48,611 nucleotides of DNA, from the NCBI GenBank assembly GCA_902533035.1, contig CACAKI010000005.1:1-48611 (forward strand). Reading direction: 5' to 3'. The notes below the pieces were generated by a model. It was not told where the DNA came from and did no database searches. It saw nothing but the letters and a program-made list of their open reading frames with translations. A program made the translations under genes and the position numbers. Source of the stretch: an uncultured Bacteroidota bacterium (GTDB taxonomy: Bacteria; Bacteroidota; Bacteroidia; Flavobacteriales; TMED113). Positions 35,863-44,826 of the stretch are shown piece by piece; within the stretch, counting starts at the first letter, position 1, and each line of letters starts with the position of its first letter.

Positions 35863-37748
35863 TATGCTCTTTTGTTTTTACCCTCCATATAGTATATAAA
35901 AGCTTTATTTACAAAAGCGTTACCCCCGTGAGTTGGATATTTTCCTGTAAAATACCAATCCCCTGTATGATTAGGGCAAGATAAGTGAAGGTCTTCAATG
36001 GTTTGGTATATTATTTCTAGTTTCGAGTTTAATTTTTGGGGTTTTAACGATTTTGCTATTTCTTTTGATATTTCTATTGCAGAAAAAGAATTGTAAATTG
36101 CACGAACTTCGTTTTTTTGTTTCTCTTTTGGTAATTTAATGGCCTTTTGACAAATTTTATAAACTTCTTGAATCTTTTTTTTACCACCCTCTGTTCTTTT
36201 TAGAAGCGATATTGCCGCTTTAAAAGCTATAAGATCTCCTAGTTTTGCCATATCTATTCCGTAACAATCAGGATATCTAATTTGTGGCGCAGAGGAAACA
36301 ATAATTATTTTTTTAGGGTTTAACCTACCCAACATCTCTAAAATACTTTCTCTTAGTGTGGTTCCTCTAACAATGCTATCATCTAGTATAACCAAATTAT
36401 CATTTGCTTGAATCAAACCATATGTTGTGTCATAAACATGTCCAACTAAATTTTCTCTATGCTCATCCGCTGTTATAAAAGTTCTTAATTTTGCATCTTT
36501 TATTGCTATTTTCTCTATTCTTAAGGTTTGGTTTAATATCGTTGCGCGTTTTTGTTTACTCACCCCATCAATAGCCTTTTGTTTTGATTTATTTAAAGCT
36601 TTTGTTATTTCTTCCACCATTCCATAAAAAGCTATTTCTGCGGTATTTGGTATAAACGAAAAAACCGTGTTTTGAAAATCGTTTTTCACACTACTTAAAA
36701 TTCTTGAGCTTAATTTTTTTCCCAATTTTTTTCGTTCTTTATAAATATCTATATCATTCCCTCTAGAAAAATAAATTCTCTCAAAAGAACATGATTTTCT
36801 TCTTTTAGGTTTAATTATTTGTTCTTGGTATGTTTTTCCTTCTTTTCTTATAATTAAAGCCGACCCCCTAGTTATTTCCTCTATTTTCGAAATTGGAACA
36901 CCAAAGGCCGTTTGAATAACTGGTCTTTCCGAGGCAACCACTACTATTTCATCATCTTTATAATAATACGCTGGGCGAATTCCATTTGGGTCCCTCAGTA
37001 CAAACGCATCCCCATGACCCAGCATTCCAGCAATAACATAACCACCGTCCCATTTTTTACAAGACTCTTTTAAAATGTTTTTTATATCTAAGTTTTTTTC
37101 TATTTTTTTTGAAATCTTTATTTTCCCTAATCCTTTTTTCTTGTACTTATAATAAAGCCTCGTGTTTTCTTCATCAGTGAAATGGCCTATTTTTTCCAAA
37201 ATTGTTATGGTGTCGGTTTTTTCTTTTGGCGCCTGACCAAGATTAATAAGTTGTTGGAATAATTCATCAACATTTGTCATGTTGAAATTTCCTGCCACTA
37301 CTAAGTTTTTGGTTTTCCAATTATTTTCTCTTAATACTGGGTGGCACCTTTCAATATTATTTTTACCATAAGTTCCATACCTCAGGTGCCCTAAATATAA
37401 CTCCCCTGTGTATCTATAGTTTTCTTTAAACCAATCGATGTTGTCAATTTTATTTGGGTTTTTCTTTTTTAATTCAAAGTATGTTTTTTCAACGTTTTGA
37501 AAAATATCTTCTATTGAGTTTTTGTTTACGGATCTAATTCTATTGATGTATTTTTGGCCTGGCTTTACATCAAGTTTTAAGCTTACTAACCCCGCTCCAT
37601 CTTGCCCTCTATTTACCTGCTTTTGCATCATTAAAAACATTTTATTTAACGCAAAAAGCTTTGTGCCATATTTTTGTTTATAGTACTCTATCGGTTTTAA
37701 TAATCGAATTAACGCTATGCCACACTCGTGCTTAATTGAATCACTCAT
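35859..37748 (-). CDS. Amidophosphoribosyltransferase (PurF) homologue, long Bacteroidota form
   Basis: 629 residues, longer than canonical PurF (about 470-510). The glutaminase nucleophile Cys is in KHECGIALI, with RGQDGAGL, LGHLRYGT and GNFNMTN after it. DPNGIRPAYYY and YFSRGNDIDIYKERKKLGK lead to the PRPP loop LVILDDSIVRGTT. It should convert PRPP and glutamine to phosphoribosylamine, the first purine step, or act on a related amine. Extra segments lie in the N-terminal domain. It is 27 bp downstream of the 3-hydroxyanthranilate dioxygenase gene and probably co-transcribed. Confidence 0.85.
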   Translation of the reverse strand: MSDSIKHECGIALIRLLKPIEYYKQKYGTKLFALNKMFLMMQKQVNRGQDGAGLVSLKLDVKPGQKYINRIRSVNKNSIEDIFQNVEKTYFELKKKNPNKIDNIDWFKENYRYTGELYLGHLRYGTYGKNNIERCHPVLRENNWKTKNLVVAGNFNMTNVDELFQQLINLGQAPKEKTDTITILEKIGHFTDEENTRLYYKYKKKGLGKIKISKKIEKNLDIKNILKESCKKWDGGYVIAGMLGHGDAFVLRDPNGIRPAYYYKDDEIVVVASERPVIQTAFGVPISKIEEITRGSALIIRKEGKTYQEQIIKPKRRKSCSFERIYFSRGNDIDIYKERKKLGKKLSSRILSSVKNDFQNTVFSFIPNTAEIAFYGMVEEITKALNKSKQKAIDGVSKQKRATILNQTLRIEKIAIKDAKLRTFITADEHRENLVGHVYDTTYGLIQANDNLVILDDSIVRGTTLRESILEMLGRLNPKKIIIVSSAPQIRYPDCYGIDMAKLGDLIAFKAAISLLKRTEGGKKKIQEVYKICQKAIKLPKEKQKNEVRAIYNSFSAIEISKEIAKSLKPQKLNSKLEIIYQTIEDLHLSCPNHTGDWYFTGKYPTHGGNAFVNKAFIYYMEGKNKRAY

Positions 37749-37775
37749 AATGAAATATTAGTTTGGGGTTTGCCA

Positions 37776-38309
37776 TTATAAAAATCGTTCATCTATACCC
37801 ATAACCTCTCCTGTTTTAGGGCAGGTTCTGAGTTTTTCGTTTGAGTAAAATCGCTTGAATACGGGTAGAAAGTCTTTTTCAATATTTGTTAAATGGAAGT
37901 ATTCTTCATATAATAATTCATTTGCTGTTTCTGAAAACCACATTAAACCATCTTTGTCTTTTGGGTTTCTTTTTCTTTCTATCACTAATCCAATTGATCC
38001 TGTGGGGCGAATTGGTGAATGTGGTATTTTTGCTGGCAACAAAAACATTTCACCTTCCTTAATTTTAACCTCAACCATCTGGTTGTTCTGTTGTGTTTTA
38101 ACAATAATATCACCCTCTATTTGAAAAAAAAGCTCTTCTGTTTCGTTGTAGTGATAATCCTTTCTGGCGTTTGGCCCACCCACAATCATTACAATAAAAT
38201 CACCAGCATCTACATATAAATTTTTATTTCCAACTGGGGGTTTTAATAAATGTCTGTTTTCATTAATCCATTTTTGAAGATTAAATGGGCTTTTAATTTT
38301 TGTTGACAT
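37776..38309 (-). CDS. nbaC: 3-hydroxyanthranilate 3,4-dioxygenase
   Basis: 177 residues, cupin fold. The Fe ligands are His53 and Glu59 (DYHYNETEELFFQIEGD) and His97 (IPHSPIRP), at almost the same positions as in characterised bacterial HAAO. LRTCPKTGE keeps one Cys of the second, rubredoxin-like iron site; the partner Cys pairs are missing. It opens the ring of 3-hydroxyanthranilate in tryptophan/kynurenine breakdown. Divergent from the SDR-ALDH-Rid operon with 51 bp between starts. Confidence 0.93.
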   Translation of the reverse strand: MSTKIKSPFNLQKWINENRHLLKPPVGNKNLYVDAGDFIVMIVGGPNARKDYHYNETEELFFQIEGDIIVKTQQNNQMVEVKIKEGEMFLLPAKIPHSPIRPTGSIGLVIERKRNPKDKDGLMWFSETANELLYEEYFHLTNIEKDFLPVFKRFYSNEKLRTCPKTGEVMGIDERFL

Positions 38310-38348
38310 AAAAAAAAATTTATACCAATTTACACTTTTTTTTTATGC

Positions 38349-38356
38349 TATATTTG
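38349..38356 (+). promoter_or_regulatory. -7 element immediately ahead of the SDR gene
   Basis: TATATTTG matches TAnnTTTG exactly and ends 4 bp before the ATG at 38361, placing the transcription start at or very near the start codon. A clear -33 TTG was not seen. Confidence 0.5.
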
Positions 38357-38360
38357 ACAA

Positions 38361-39146
38361 ATGAACTTAGATTTAAAAAATAAAACCGCTATTGTGTGTG
38401 GGGCAACACAAGGTATTGGTTTGGGTATTGCTCAAGAGTTTGCTAAAGAGGGTGTTAATTTAATTCTTATCGCGCGTAATAAAGAAAAATTAATTAATTG
38501 TATTAATTCATTAGAGCGGCCCAAGAAACACTCTTTTATTTGTGTTGATTTTTCAAAGCCTGGTGAATTAAAAAAGGAGCTAGGTTCTTATTTTAAGAAA
38601 CACAAAACAGTCGTTCATATTTTAATAAATAACACCGGCGGCCCTAAGTCTGGACCAATTGAAAAGGCTACAACTGGTGAATTTGTTGACGCTTTTAATA
38701 TGCACGTTTTGTGTAATCAAATTCTATGTTCTTTTGTTGTTCCTGGAATGAAAAAATTGGGTTATGGTAGAATTATTAATATAATTTCCACATCCGTTAA
38801 AATACCTATAAGCGGACTGGGTGTTTCAAATACAATTCGTGGGGCGGTTGCCAATTGGTCCAAAACCATGGCAAATGAGTTGGGTGGGTTTCAAATAACT
38901 GTTAATAATGTTTTACCGGGATACACAAATACCGGGAGATTAAAGTCTTTATTTGAAAAAATGTCATCTTCTCAAAACAAACCCATTAAAGAAATAGAAC
39001 AAAATATTATAAATAATGTTCCACTAAAAAGACTTGGGACTGTTAATGATGTTGCAAACATTGTGACATTTTTAGCATCTAAAAAAGCCTCTTATATTAA
39101 TGGTGTTAACATTCCTGTAGATGGAGGTAGAACTGGTTCTTTATAA
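38361..39146 (+). CDS. Atypical short-chain dehydrogenase/reductase lacking the catalytic Tyr and Lys
   Basis: 261 residues. The Rossmann start is AIVCGATQGIGLGIAQEFA, with NNTGGP after beta-4 and INIISTSV (Ser143-145). The catalytic YxxxK is replaced: by alignment of LGVSNTIRGAV with the usual AYSASKGAV, Tyr becomes Ser156 and Lys becomes Arg160. NNVLPGYTNTGRL and the end NIPVDGG are normal. It sits with kynurenine-branch genes, so it may act on a 2-aminomuconate-type intermediate or bind rather than reduce it; unknown. Confidence 0.85.
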   Translation: MNLDLKNKTAIVCGATQGIGLGIAQEFAKEGVNLILIARNKEKLINCINSLERPKKHSFICVDFSKPGELKKELGSYFKKHKTVVHILINNTGGPKSGPIEKATTGEFVDAFNMHVLCNQILCSFVVPGMKKLGYGRIINIISTSVKIPISGLGVSNTIRGAVANWSKTMANELGGFQITVNNVLPGYTNTGRLKSLFEKMSSSQNKPIKEIEQNIINNVPLKRLGTVNDVANIVTFLASKKASYINGVNIPVDGGRTGSL

Positions 39147-39166
39147 ATTCAATATTTTTATAATTT

Positions 39167-40622
39167 ATGAAAAAAATAAAAAATTATATTGACGGTAAAC
39201 TATTTGAGCCTAAATCTAAAAAATATTTAAAAAACTTTAACCCAGCCACTGGAAAAGTTTATAGTTTAACTCCAAATAGTGGAAAAGAAGATGTGGAGTT
39301 AGCTGTTCGTTCCGCAAAAAAGGCTTTTGTTGTTTGGAGTGCGAAAACCAAAAAAGAGCGTTTTAAAATATTAATGAATTTGGTTGAAAAAATCGAAGAC
39401 TCTTTTGAGTTTTTGGTTAAGGCTGAAAGTATTGACACTGGTAAGCCTGAGTGGTTAGCACGATCTGTTGATATTCCACGCTGCTCTGAAAATATTAGAT
39501 TTTTTGCAACCGCATCCCTTCATTTTGATTCCAAGGTACATGAAATGGATGGTGAGGCTATAAACTACACGCTAAAAGAACCTATTGGTGTTGTTGGGGC
39601 TATTTCACCATGGAACCTTCCTTTATACCTTTTAACATGGAAGATAGCGCCCGCATTAGCTGCGGGTAACACGGTTGTTGCTAAACCCTCTGAGGTCACA
39701 CCTTATACGGCTTTTCTTTTTAGTAAAATTTGCAAAAAATCCGGTCTTCCACCCGGTGTTATAAATATTATTCATGGTTTAGGGGGTAGTGTTGGTGAAG
39801 AAATTGTCAAACACAAGTCTGTTTCTGTTATTTCTTTTACCGGGGGAACAAAAACGGGGAAAAGAATAGCAAGTATTACCTCTAAACAATTTAAAAAAAC
39901 ATCTTTGGAGATGGGGGGGAAAAACCCTAATATTGTTTTTTCTGATACTAATATTAATAAAGCTGTCAATTGGGCTATAAAATCTTCTTTCTTAAATCAA
40001 GGGCAAATTTGCTTATGTGGGTCTCGATTGTTTATAGAGAGTGTTGTTTATGAGAAATTTAAAGACCTTTTTGTTAAAAAAACAAAGAGTTTGGTTGTGG
40101 GAGACCCAAAAGAAAAAAATTCTTTTTTGGGCGCTGTTGTTTCTAAAGATCATATGAAAAATATTTTAACTAAAATTTCGTATGCTAAAAAAGAAGGGGG
40201 GGGTTGTTTTGACTGGTGGAAAAAGAAAAATATTGTCCGGTAAATTAAAGGCTGGTTATTTTGTGGAACCTACAATAATTGAAGGTTTAGATTATTTATC
40301 AAAAACAAATCAAGAAGAAATATTTGGGCCCGTTGTTTGTTTAATTCCTTTTGACTCTGAGGAAGAGGTTGTTAAAATGGCCAACTCCACTATTTATGGT
40401 TTATCAGCAAGCATTTTTACTGAAAATGTTTCTAGAGCCCATCGTGTTGCGGCAAAAATAAAAAGTGGTGTTGTTTGGATTAATAGTTGGTTGATTCGTG
40501 ATCTTCGAATTCCATTCGGTGGAATGAAAAGCTCTGGGTTAGGAAGAGAGGGGGGGTTTGATTCTTTAAATTTTTTTACAGAAAGTAAAAATGTTTGTTT
40601 AAAGATTGATTCTGAAACATAA
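39167..40622 (+). CDS. Aldehyde dehydrogenase (2-aminomuconic semialdehyde dehydrogenase-like), frameshifted at an 8-G tract
   Basis: Two frames (39167-40243 and the continuation to 40622) give one enzyme of about 484 residues. NAD-binding GAISPWNLPLYLLTWKIAPALAAGNTVVAKPSEVTP, catalytic Glu248 (LEMGGKNPN) and Cys282 (NQGQICLCGSR) are in the first frame; GYFVEPTII, EEIFGPVVCLIPF and PFGGMKSSGLGREGG are in the second. The break is in eight G (40196-40203); seven would give YAKKEGGVVLTGGKRK in one frame. By context it oxidises 2-aminomuconate semialdehyde produced after the dioxygenase step. Confidence 0.85.
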
Positions 40623-40647
40623 AGATTTTATATTTAATTTTTTAATC

Positions 40648-41058
40648 ATGGAAAACTTTTTATCAAAAAAAGCCCCCGAGCCCGTAGGCTACTATCCCCA
40701 CGCAAAAAAAGTAGGTGGTTTATTGTTTTTATCGGGCGTTGGCCCAAGGGTCGTGGGGTCTAAAAACATCCCTGGGGTGACCCTTAATAATAATGGTGAA
40801 ATAGCCCATTATGATATTGAAAAACAGACGCTTTCTACGTTTAATAATGTGAAGTTAATCTTAGAGGATTGTGGTTCTGATTGGGAAAAAATTATTGATG
40901 TAACTGTGTTTTTAACAAACATGTCTGGTGATTTTAAAAAGTTCAACTCTCTTTATAAGCAGCATTTTTCAAGTTGTTTTCCTTGTAGAACAACGGTTGA
41001 GGTTTTGTCATTACCTACACCTATTGCAATAGAGTTAAAAGTAATTGCCGCCGTCTAG
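40648..41058 (+). CDS. Rid family deaminase (2-aminomuconate deaminase-like)
   Basis: 136 residues from ATG 40648; an in-frame TTG-type start at 40606 overlaps the ALDH end and is not favoured. Rid-fold marks are GLLFLSGVGPR, IEKQTLSTFNNVKLILEDCGSDWEKIIDVTVFLT and CRTTVEVLSLP with the ligand-binding Arg. Next to the dioxygenase and ALDH it fits 2-aminomuconate deaminase (NbaF-like). It ends 3 bp before ileS. Confidence 0.85.
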   Translation: MENFLSKKAPEPVGYYPHAKKVGGLLFLSGVGPRVVGSKNIPGVTLNNNGEIAHYDIEKQTLSTFNNVKLILEDCGSDWEKIIDVTVFLTNMSGDFKKFNSLYKQHFSSCFPCRTTVEVLSLPTPIAIELKVIAAV

Positions 41059-41061
41059 ATT

Positions 41062-44000
41062 ATGAAAAAATTTAAAGAATATAGTAGTTTTGATTTATCT
41101 GAAATTAACTCTGAGGTGTTGAGTTTTTGGAAAAAAGAAAATTTATTTAAAAAATCAATTGAACACAAACTTAACTCAAAGCCTTATGTTTTTTATGAGG
41201 GGCCCCCCTCTGCTAATGGAATGCCTGGCATTCACCATGTTATGGGGCGAACAATTAAAGATCTTTTTTGTAGGTATAAGACCCTTCGGGGTTTTCGTGT
41301 GGAAAGAAAGGCCGGTTGGGATGCCCACGGGCTTCCTGTGGAGTTAAGTGTTGAAAAAGAATTAGGTATCACCAAAGAGGATATAAATAAAAAAATATCT
41401 ATTGAGGATTATAACAATCAATGTAAAAAAACCGTAATGAGGTATACCTCTCATTGGAACGAGCTAACAGAAAAAATGGGTTATTGGGTTGATATGGAAA
41501 AACCCTACATAACCTACAGCTCTAAGTATATTGAAACAGTTTGGTATTTACTTAAACGTTTATATGATAAAAATTTAATTTATAAGGGCTATGCTATTCA
41601 GCCTTATTCCCCAGCTGCCGGAACCGGGCTTAGCTCCCATGAACTAAACCTTCCGGGTTGTTATAAAGATGTTAAAGACACTTCTGTTACCGCCCTATTC
41701 AAGGCTGAAAACCACCCTTTTATTAACTCCTGCTCTGGGTCTGTTTATTTTTTAGCATGGACAACAACCCCGTGGACACTGCCGGCTAACACGGCTTTAG
41801 CTGTGGGTAATAGAATAAAGTATATTTTAATTAAAACTTTTAATCAATATACCAAAGAGTGTATAAATATTGTTTTTGCAGAGAAATTAAAAAATGTGGT
41901 TCTTAGGGGTTTTGTTGAGGTTTTTTCTGAAAAGGAGATGGTTTTTGATGCTAAAAAAATACCTTATTTAGCATTAACATCTATATATGGGGAAAAATTA
42001 GTTGGAACAAAATATGAACAGTTGTTAAAGTTTTGTCAACCTTTTGAAAAAACCGAAAACGCTTTTGTTGTTGTACATGGTGATTTTGTTAACACAGATG
42101 GTGGTACGGGAATTGTGCACATGGCGCCAACTTTTGGGGCTGATGATAAATTGGTTGCTGAAAAAAACAATATTCCTGGAATGTTGGTTTTGGATAATAA
42201 AAAAAAACCTGTTCCTATTGTTAATAAAAAAGGACAATATATTGATTGTATGGGTGAGTTTTCGGGGCGTTATGTAAAAAAAGATTTTTCGAAAACCGAA
42301 AAAGAATCTTTAGATGTTGACATTGCCGTTAAGTTAAAAAAACTTGGCTTAGCGTTTCGTGTGGAAAAGCACTCCCACAGCTACCCTCATTGTTGGAGAA
42401 CTGATAAGCCAATTTTGTATTACCCGCTTAATTCTTGGTTTATTAAGACGTCAAGCCAAAAAACTAAAATGTTAAAAAACAATGAGTCTGTTTTTTGGCA
42501 ACCTAAAAGTACTGGTGATGGAAGGTTTAAAAATTGGTTAGAGGGGTTAAATGATTGGAACCTTTCACGGTCAAGGTTTTGGGGCACCCCTATTCCTATT
42601 TGGAAAACTAAAGATGAAAAAGAATTGGTTTGTGTTGGTTCTTTGAAAGAGTTATTTGAGTTGTGTGAAAAATCTGTTTCGGTTGGTTTTATGAAAAAAA
42701 ACCCACTTCAAAACTTTATTGTTGGTGATATGTCAGATGAAAATTACGAATCGATCGACCTACATAAACATATTGTTGATAATATTGTTCTTTGTTCTAG
42801 TGCTGGTGAAAAAATGTACCGGGAACCGGATTTGGTTGATGTTTGGTTTGATTCCGGCGCAATGCCCTTTGCACAAGTTCATTATCCTTTTGAAAACAAA
42901 AATATAATTGACAACAATATTGGATTTCCTGCTGATTTTATAGCGGAGGGTGTAGACCAAACAAGGGGTTGGTTTTTTACTCTACATGCAATTTCAAGTA
43001 TGTGTTTTAATAGCGTCGCGTTTAAGAGTGTTGTTTCTAATGGTTTGGTTTTGGATAGTTTTGGTCAAAAAATGTCAAAACGACTAGGAAACGCAATAGA
43101 CCCTTTTGTTTTGATTGATAAGTATGGTTCTGACCCTGTTCGTTGGTATATGTTAACAAACGCCAACCCCTGGGAAAATATAAAATTTAATATTGAGGGG
43201 GTAGAGGAGGTAAAGAGAAAGTTTTTTGGAACCCTGTTTAACACGTATTCGTTTTTTGCTTTATACGCTAATATTGATGGGTTTTTATATTCAGAAAAAA
43301 GGGTTCCGTTTAAAGAGAGGTCGTTGTTAGATCGGTGGATTTTGTCTGAGCTTAGTGTTTTAATTTCTGATTGTGAGCGGTCGTATGATGGTTTAAACGC
43401 CACAAAAGCCGGACGGGATATTCAGGCTTTTGTTATTAATAATTTAAGTAATTGGTATGTTCGTTTGTGTAGGCGGCGTTTTTGGAAAAGTTTATATGGG
43501 CCAGATAAGGTTTCTGCGTTTCAAACTCTTTATGATTGTTTGTTTGTTGTTTCTAAAATTTCCAGCCCTATTTCTCCCTTTTATACAGATTTTTTATTTA
43601 AAGACCTTTGCTCTGTTTTGGAAAAAAGGGGGGAGTCGGTTCATTTAAGTTTGTGGCCTAATGTTAATAATTTTAAAAAAGACCTTGATTTAATTAAAAA
43701 AATGAGGGTTGTTCAATTAATTACTTCTTTAGGGTTGTCTTTAAGAAAAAAATTAAAACTTCGTGTTCGTCAACCCCTTTCTGTTGTTTCTGTAATTTTA
43801 GACAATAAACAGTCATTAGATTTTAGTGGTGGTTTTTTAGAAATTCTAAAAAAAGAACTAAATGTTAAGTCTGTTAATTTTGTTACTCAGTCTTCTTCGT
43901 TTGTAAAAAAGAAACTTAGTCCTAATTTTCCTGTTTTAGGAAAAAAACACAAAAACTTAATGAAGGAGCTTGTTGTTTTAATTTCTAACCTAAAAGAAAA

Positions 44001-44442
44001 GGATGTTGTTTTTTTTGAAAAAAACAAACTTATTAAGTTGGTTTTGGGTGACAAAAAAATAACCCTTATTGAAGAGGATTTGGTTTTAAAAACCACATCT
44101 GTTCCTGGTTGGTCTGTTGTTAGTGGTGGGAACATAACTGTTGCTTTGGACACAAAAATAACGGATGAATTGTTAATGGAGGGGGTTTCTCGTGAGTTTG
44201 TTAACCGGGTTCAAAACTTAAGAAAAAGCCTTGGTTTTAAAGTAGTTGATTTTATAGATGTTTTTGTTTTTTGTGATAAAAAAACAACCGCCTCTATAAA
44301 AGAAAATTTAGAATATGTTAAATCTGAGGTTTTGGCCAAAAGTGTTTTTTTTGAAAAAAATAAACCAAATATTGGTGAGGAGGTTGAAATTAATGGTTCT
44401 AAAGTGTATATTGCGATAAAATTAAACACTAATAATGGCTAA
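41062..44442 (+). CDS. ileS: Isoleucyl-tRNA synthetase
   Basis: 1126 residues, class I synthetase, full length. The HIGH motif is GIHH (56-59) in SANGMPGIHHVMGRTIKDL, KMSKR is at 670-674 (SFGQKMSKRLGNAID), and the editing domain is intact (WTTTPWTLPANTALAVG, DGGTGIVHMAPTFG). The anticodon-binding and C-terminal domains run to the end. It charges tRNA-Ile. This is the long form common in Bacteroidota. The stop overlaps the dksA-family start by 8 bp. Confidence 0.96.
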   Translation: MKKFKEYSSFDLSEINSEVLSFWKKENLFKKSIEHKLNSKPYVFYEGPPSANGMPGIHHVMGRTIKDLFCRYKTLRGFRVERKAGWDAHGLPVELSVEKELGITKEDINKKISIEDYNNQCKKTVMRYTSHWNELTEKMGYWVDMEKPYITYSSKYIETVWYLLKRLYDKNLIYKGYAIQPYSPAAGTGLSSHELNLPGCYKDVKDTSVTALFKAENHPFINSCSGSVYFLAWTTTPWTLPANTALAVGNRIKYILIKTFNQYTKECINIVFAEKLKNVVLRGFVEVFSEKEMVFDAKKIPYLALTSIYGEKLVGTKYEQLLKFCQPFEKTENAFVVVHGDFVNTDGGTGIVHMAPTFGADDKLVAEKNNIPGMLVLDNKKKPVPIVNKKGQYIDCMGEFSGRYVKKDFSKTEKESLDVDIAVKLKKLGLAFRVEKHSHSYPHCWRTDKPILYYPLNSWFIKTSSQKTKMLKNNESVFWQPKSTGDGRFKNWLEGLNDWNLSRSRFWGTPIPIWKTKDEKELVCVGSLKELFELCEKSVSVGFMKKNPLQNFIVGDMSDENYESIDLHKHIVDNIVLCSSAGEKMYREPDLVDVWFDSGAMPFAQVHYPFENKNIIDNNIGFPADFIAEGVDQTRGWFFTLHAISSMCFNSVAFKSVVSNGLVLDSFGQKMSKRLGNAIDPFVLIDKYGSDPVRWYMLTNANPWENIKFNIEGVEEVKRKFFGTLFNTYSFFALYANIDGFLYSEKRVPFKERSLLDRWILSELSVLISDCERSYDGLNATKAGRDIQAFVINNLSNWYVRLCRRRFWKSLYGPDKVSAFQTLYDCLFVVSKISSPISPFYTDFLFKDLCSVLEKRGESVHLSLWPNVNNFKKDLDLIKKMRVVQLITSLGLSLRKKLKLRVRQPLSVVSVILDNKQSLDFSGGFLEILKKELNVKSVNFVTQSSSFVKKKLSPNFPVLGKKHKNLMKELVVLISNLKEKDVVFFEKNKLIKLVLGDKKITLIEEDLVLKTTSVPGWSVVSGGNITVALDTKITDELLMEGVSREFVNRVQNLRKSLGFKVVDFIDVFVFCDKKTTASIKENLEYVKSEVLAKSVFFEKNKPNIGEEVEINGSKVYIAIKLNTNNG

Positions 44443-44824
44443 AAATGTATCAACACGGTATTCTCAAAAAGACCTTGATTATTTTAAAAAAATAATTTTG
44501 GAAAAAATAGAGTCTGCCGAAAGAGACTTAAGTCTTTTAAAAGAGTCTTTTGATAATTCCTCTTCAAATGGAACAAACGATACATACTCCACCTTTAAGG
44601 CTTTTGAGGAGGGGTCAGAAACGCTTTCTAAAGAATCCAACACCCTTCTTGCTTCCAGACAAGAGAAGTTTATTCGTGATTTAAGGTTTGCTTTAATACG
44701 AATAGAAAACAAAACATATGGTGTTTGTAGACAAACCGGCGCCCTTATATCTAAAAAAAGGCTTGAGCTTGTTCCACACGCAACCCTTAGTATTGAGGCT
44801 AAGAAAAACCAAAGAAAAAGATAA
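44435..44824 (+). CDS. TraR/DksA family regulator
   Basis: 129 residues. An N-terminal coiled coil (YFKKIILEKIESAERDLSLLKESF) is followed by the C-terminal finger region YGVCRQTGALISKKRLELVPHATLSIEAK. Only one of the four zinc Cys remains, as in many Bacteroidota homologues. DksA-type proteins enter the RNA polymerase secondary channel with ppGpp. It lies between ileS and lspA, the usual Bacteroidota order. Confidence 0.9.
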   Translation: MAKNVSTRYSQKDLDYFKKIILEKIESAERDLSLLKESFDNSSSNGTNDTYSTFKAFEEGSETLSKESNTLLASRQEKFIRDLRFALIRIENKTYGVCRQTGALISKKRLELVPHATLSIEAKKNQRKR

Positions 44825-44826
44825 GC

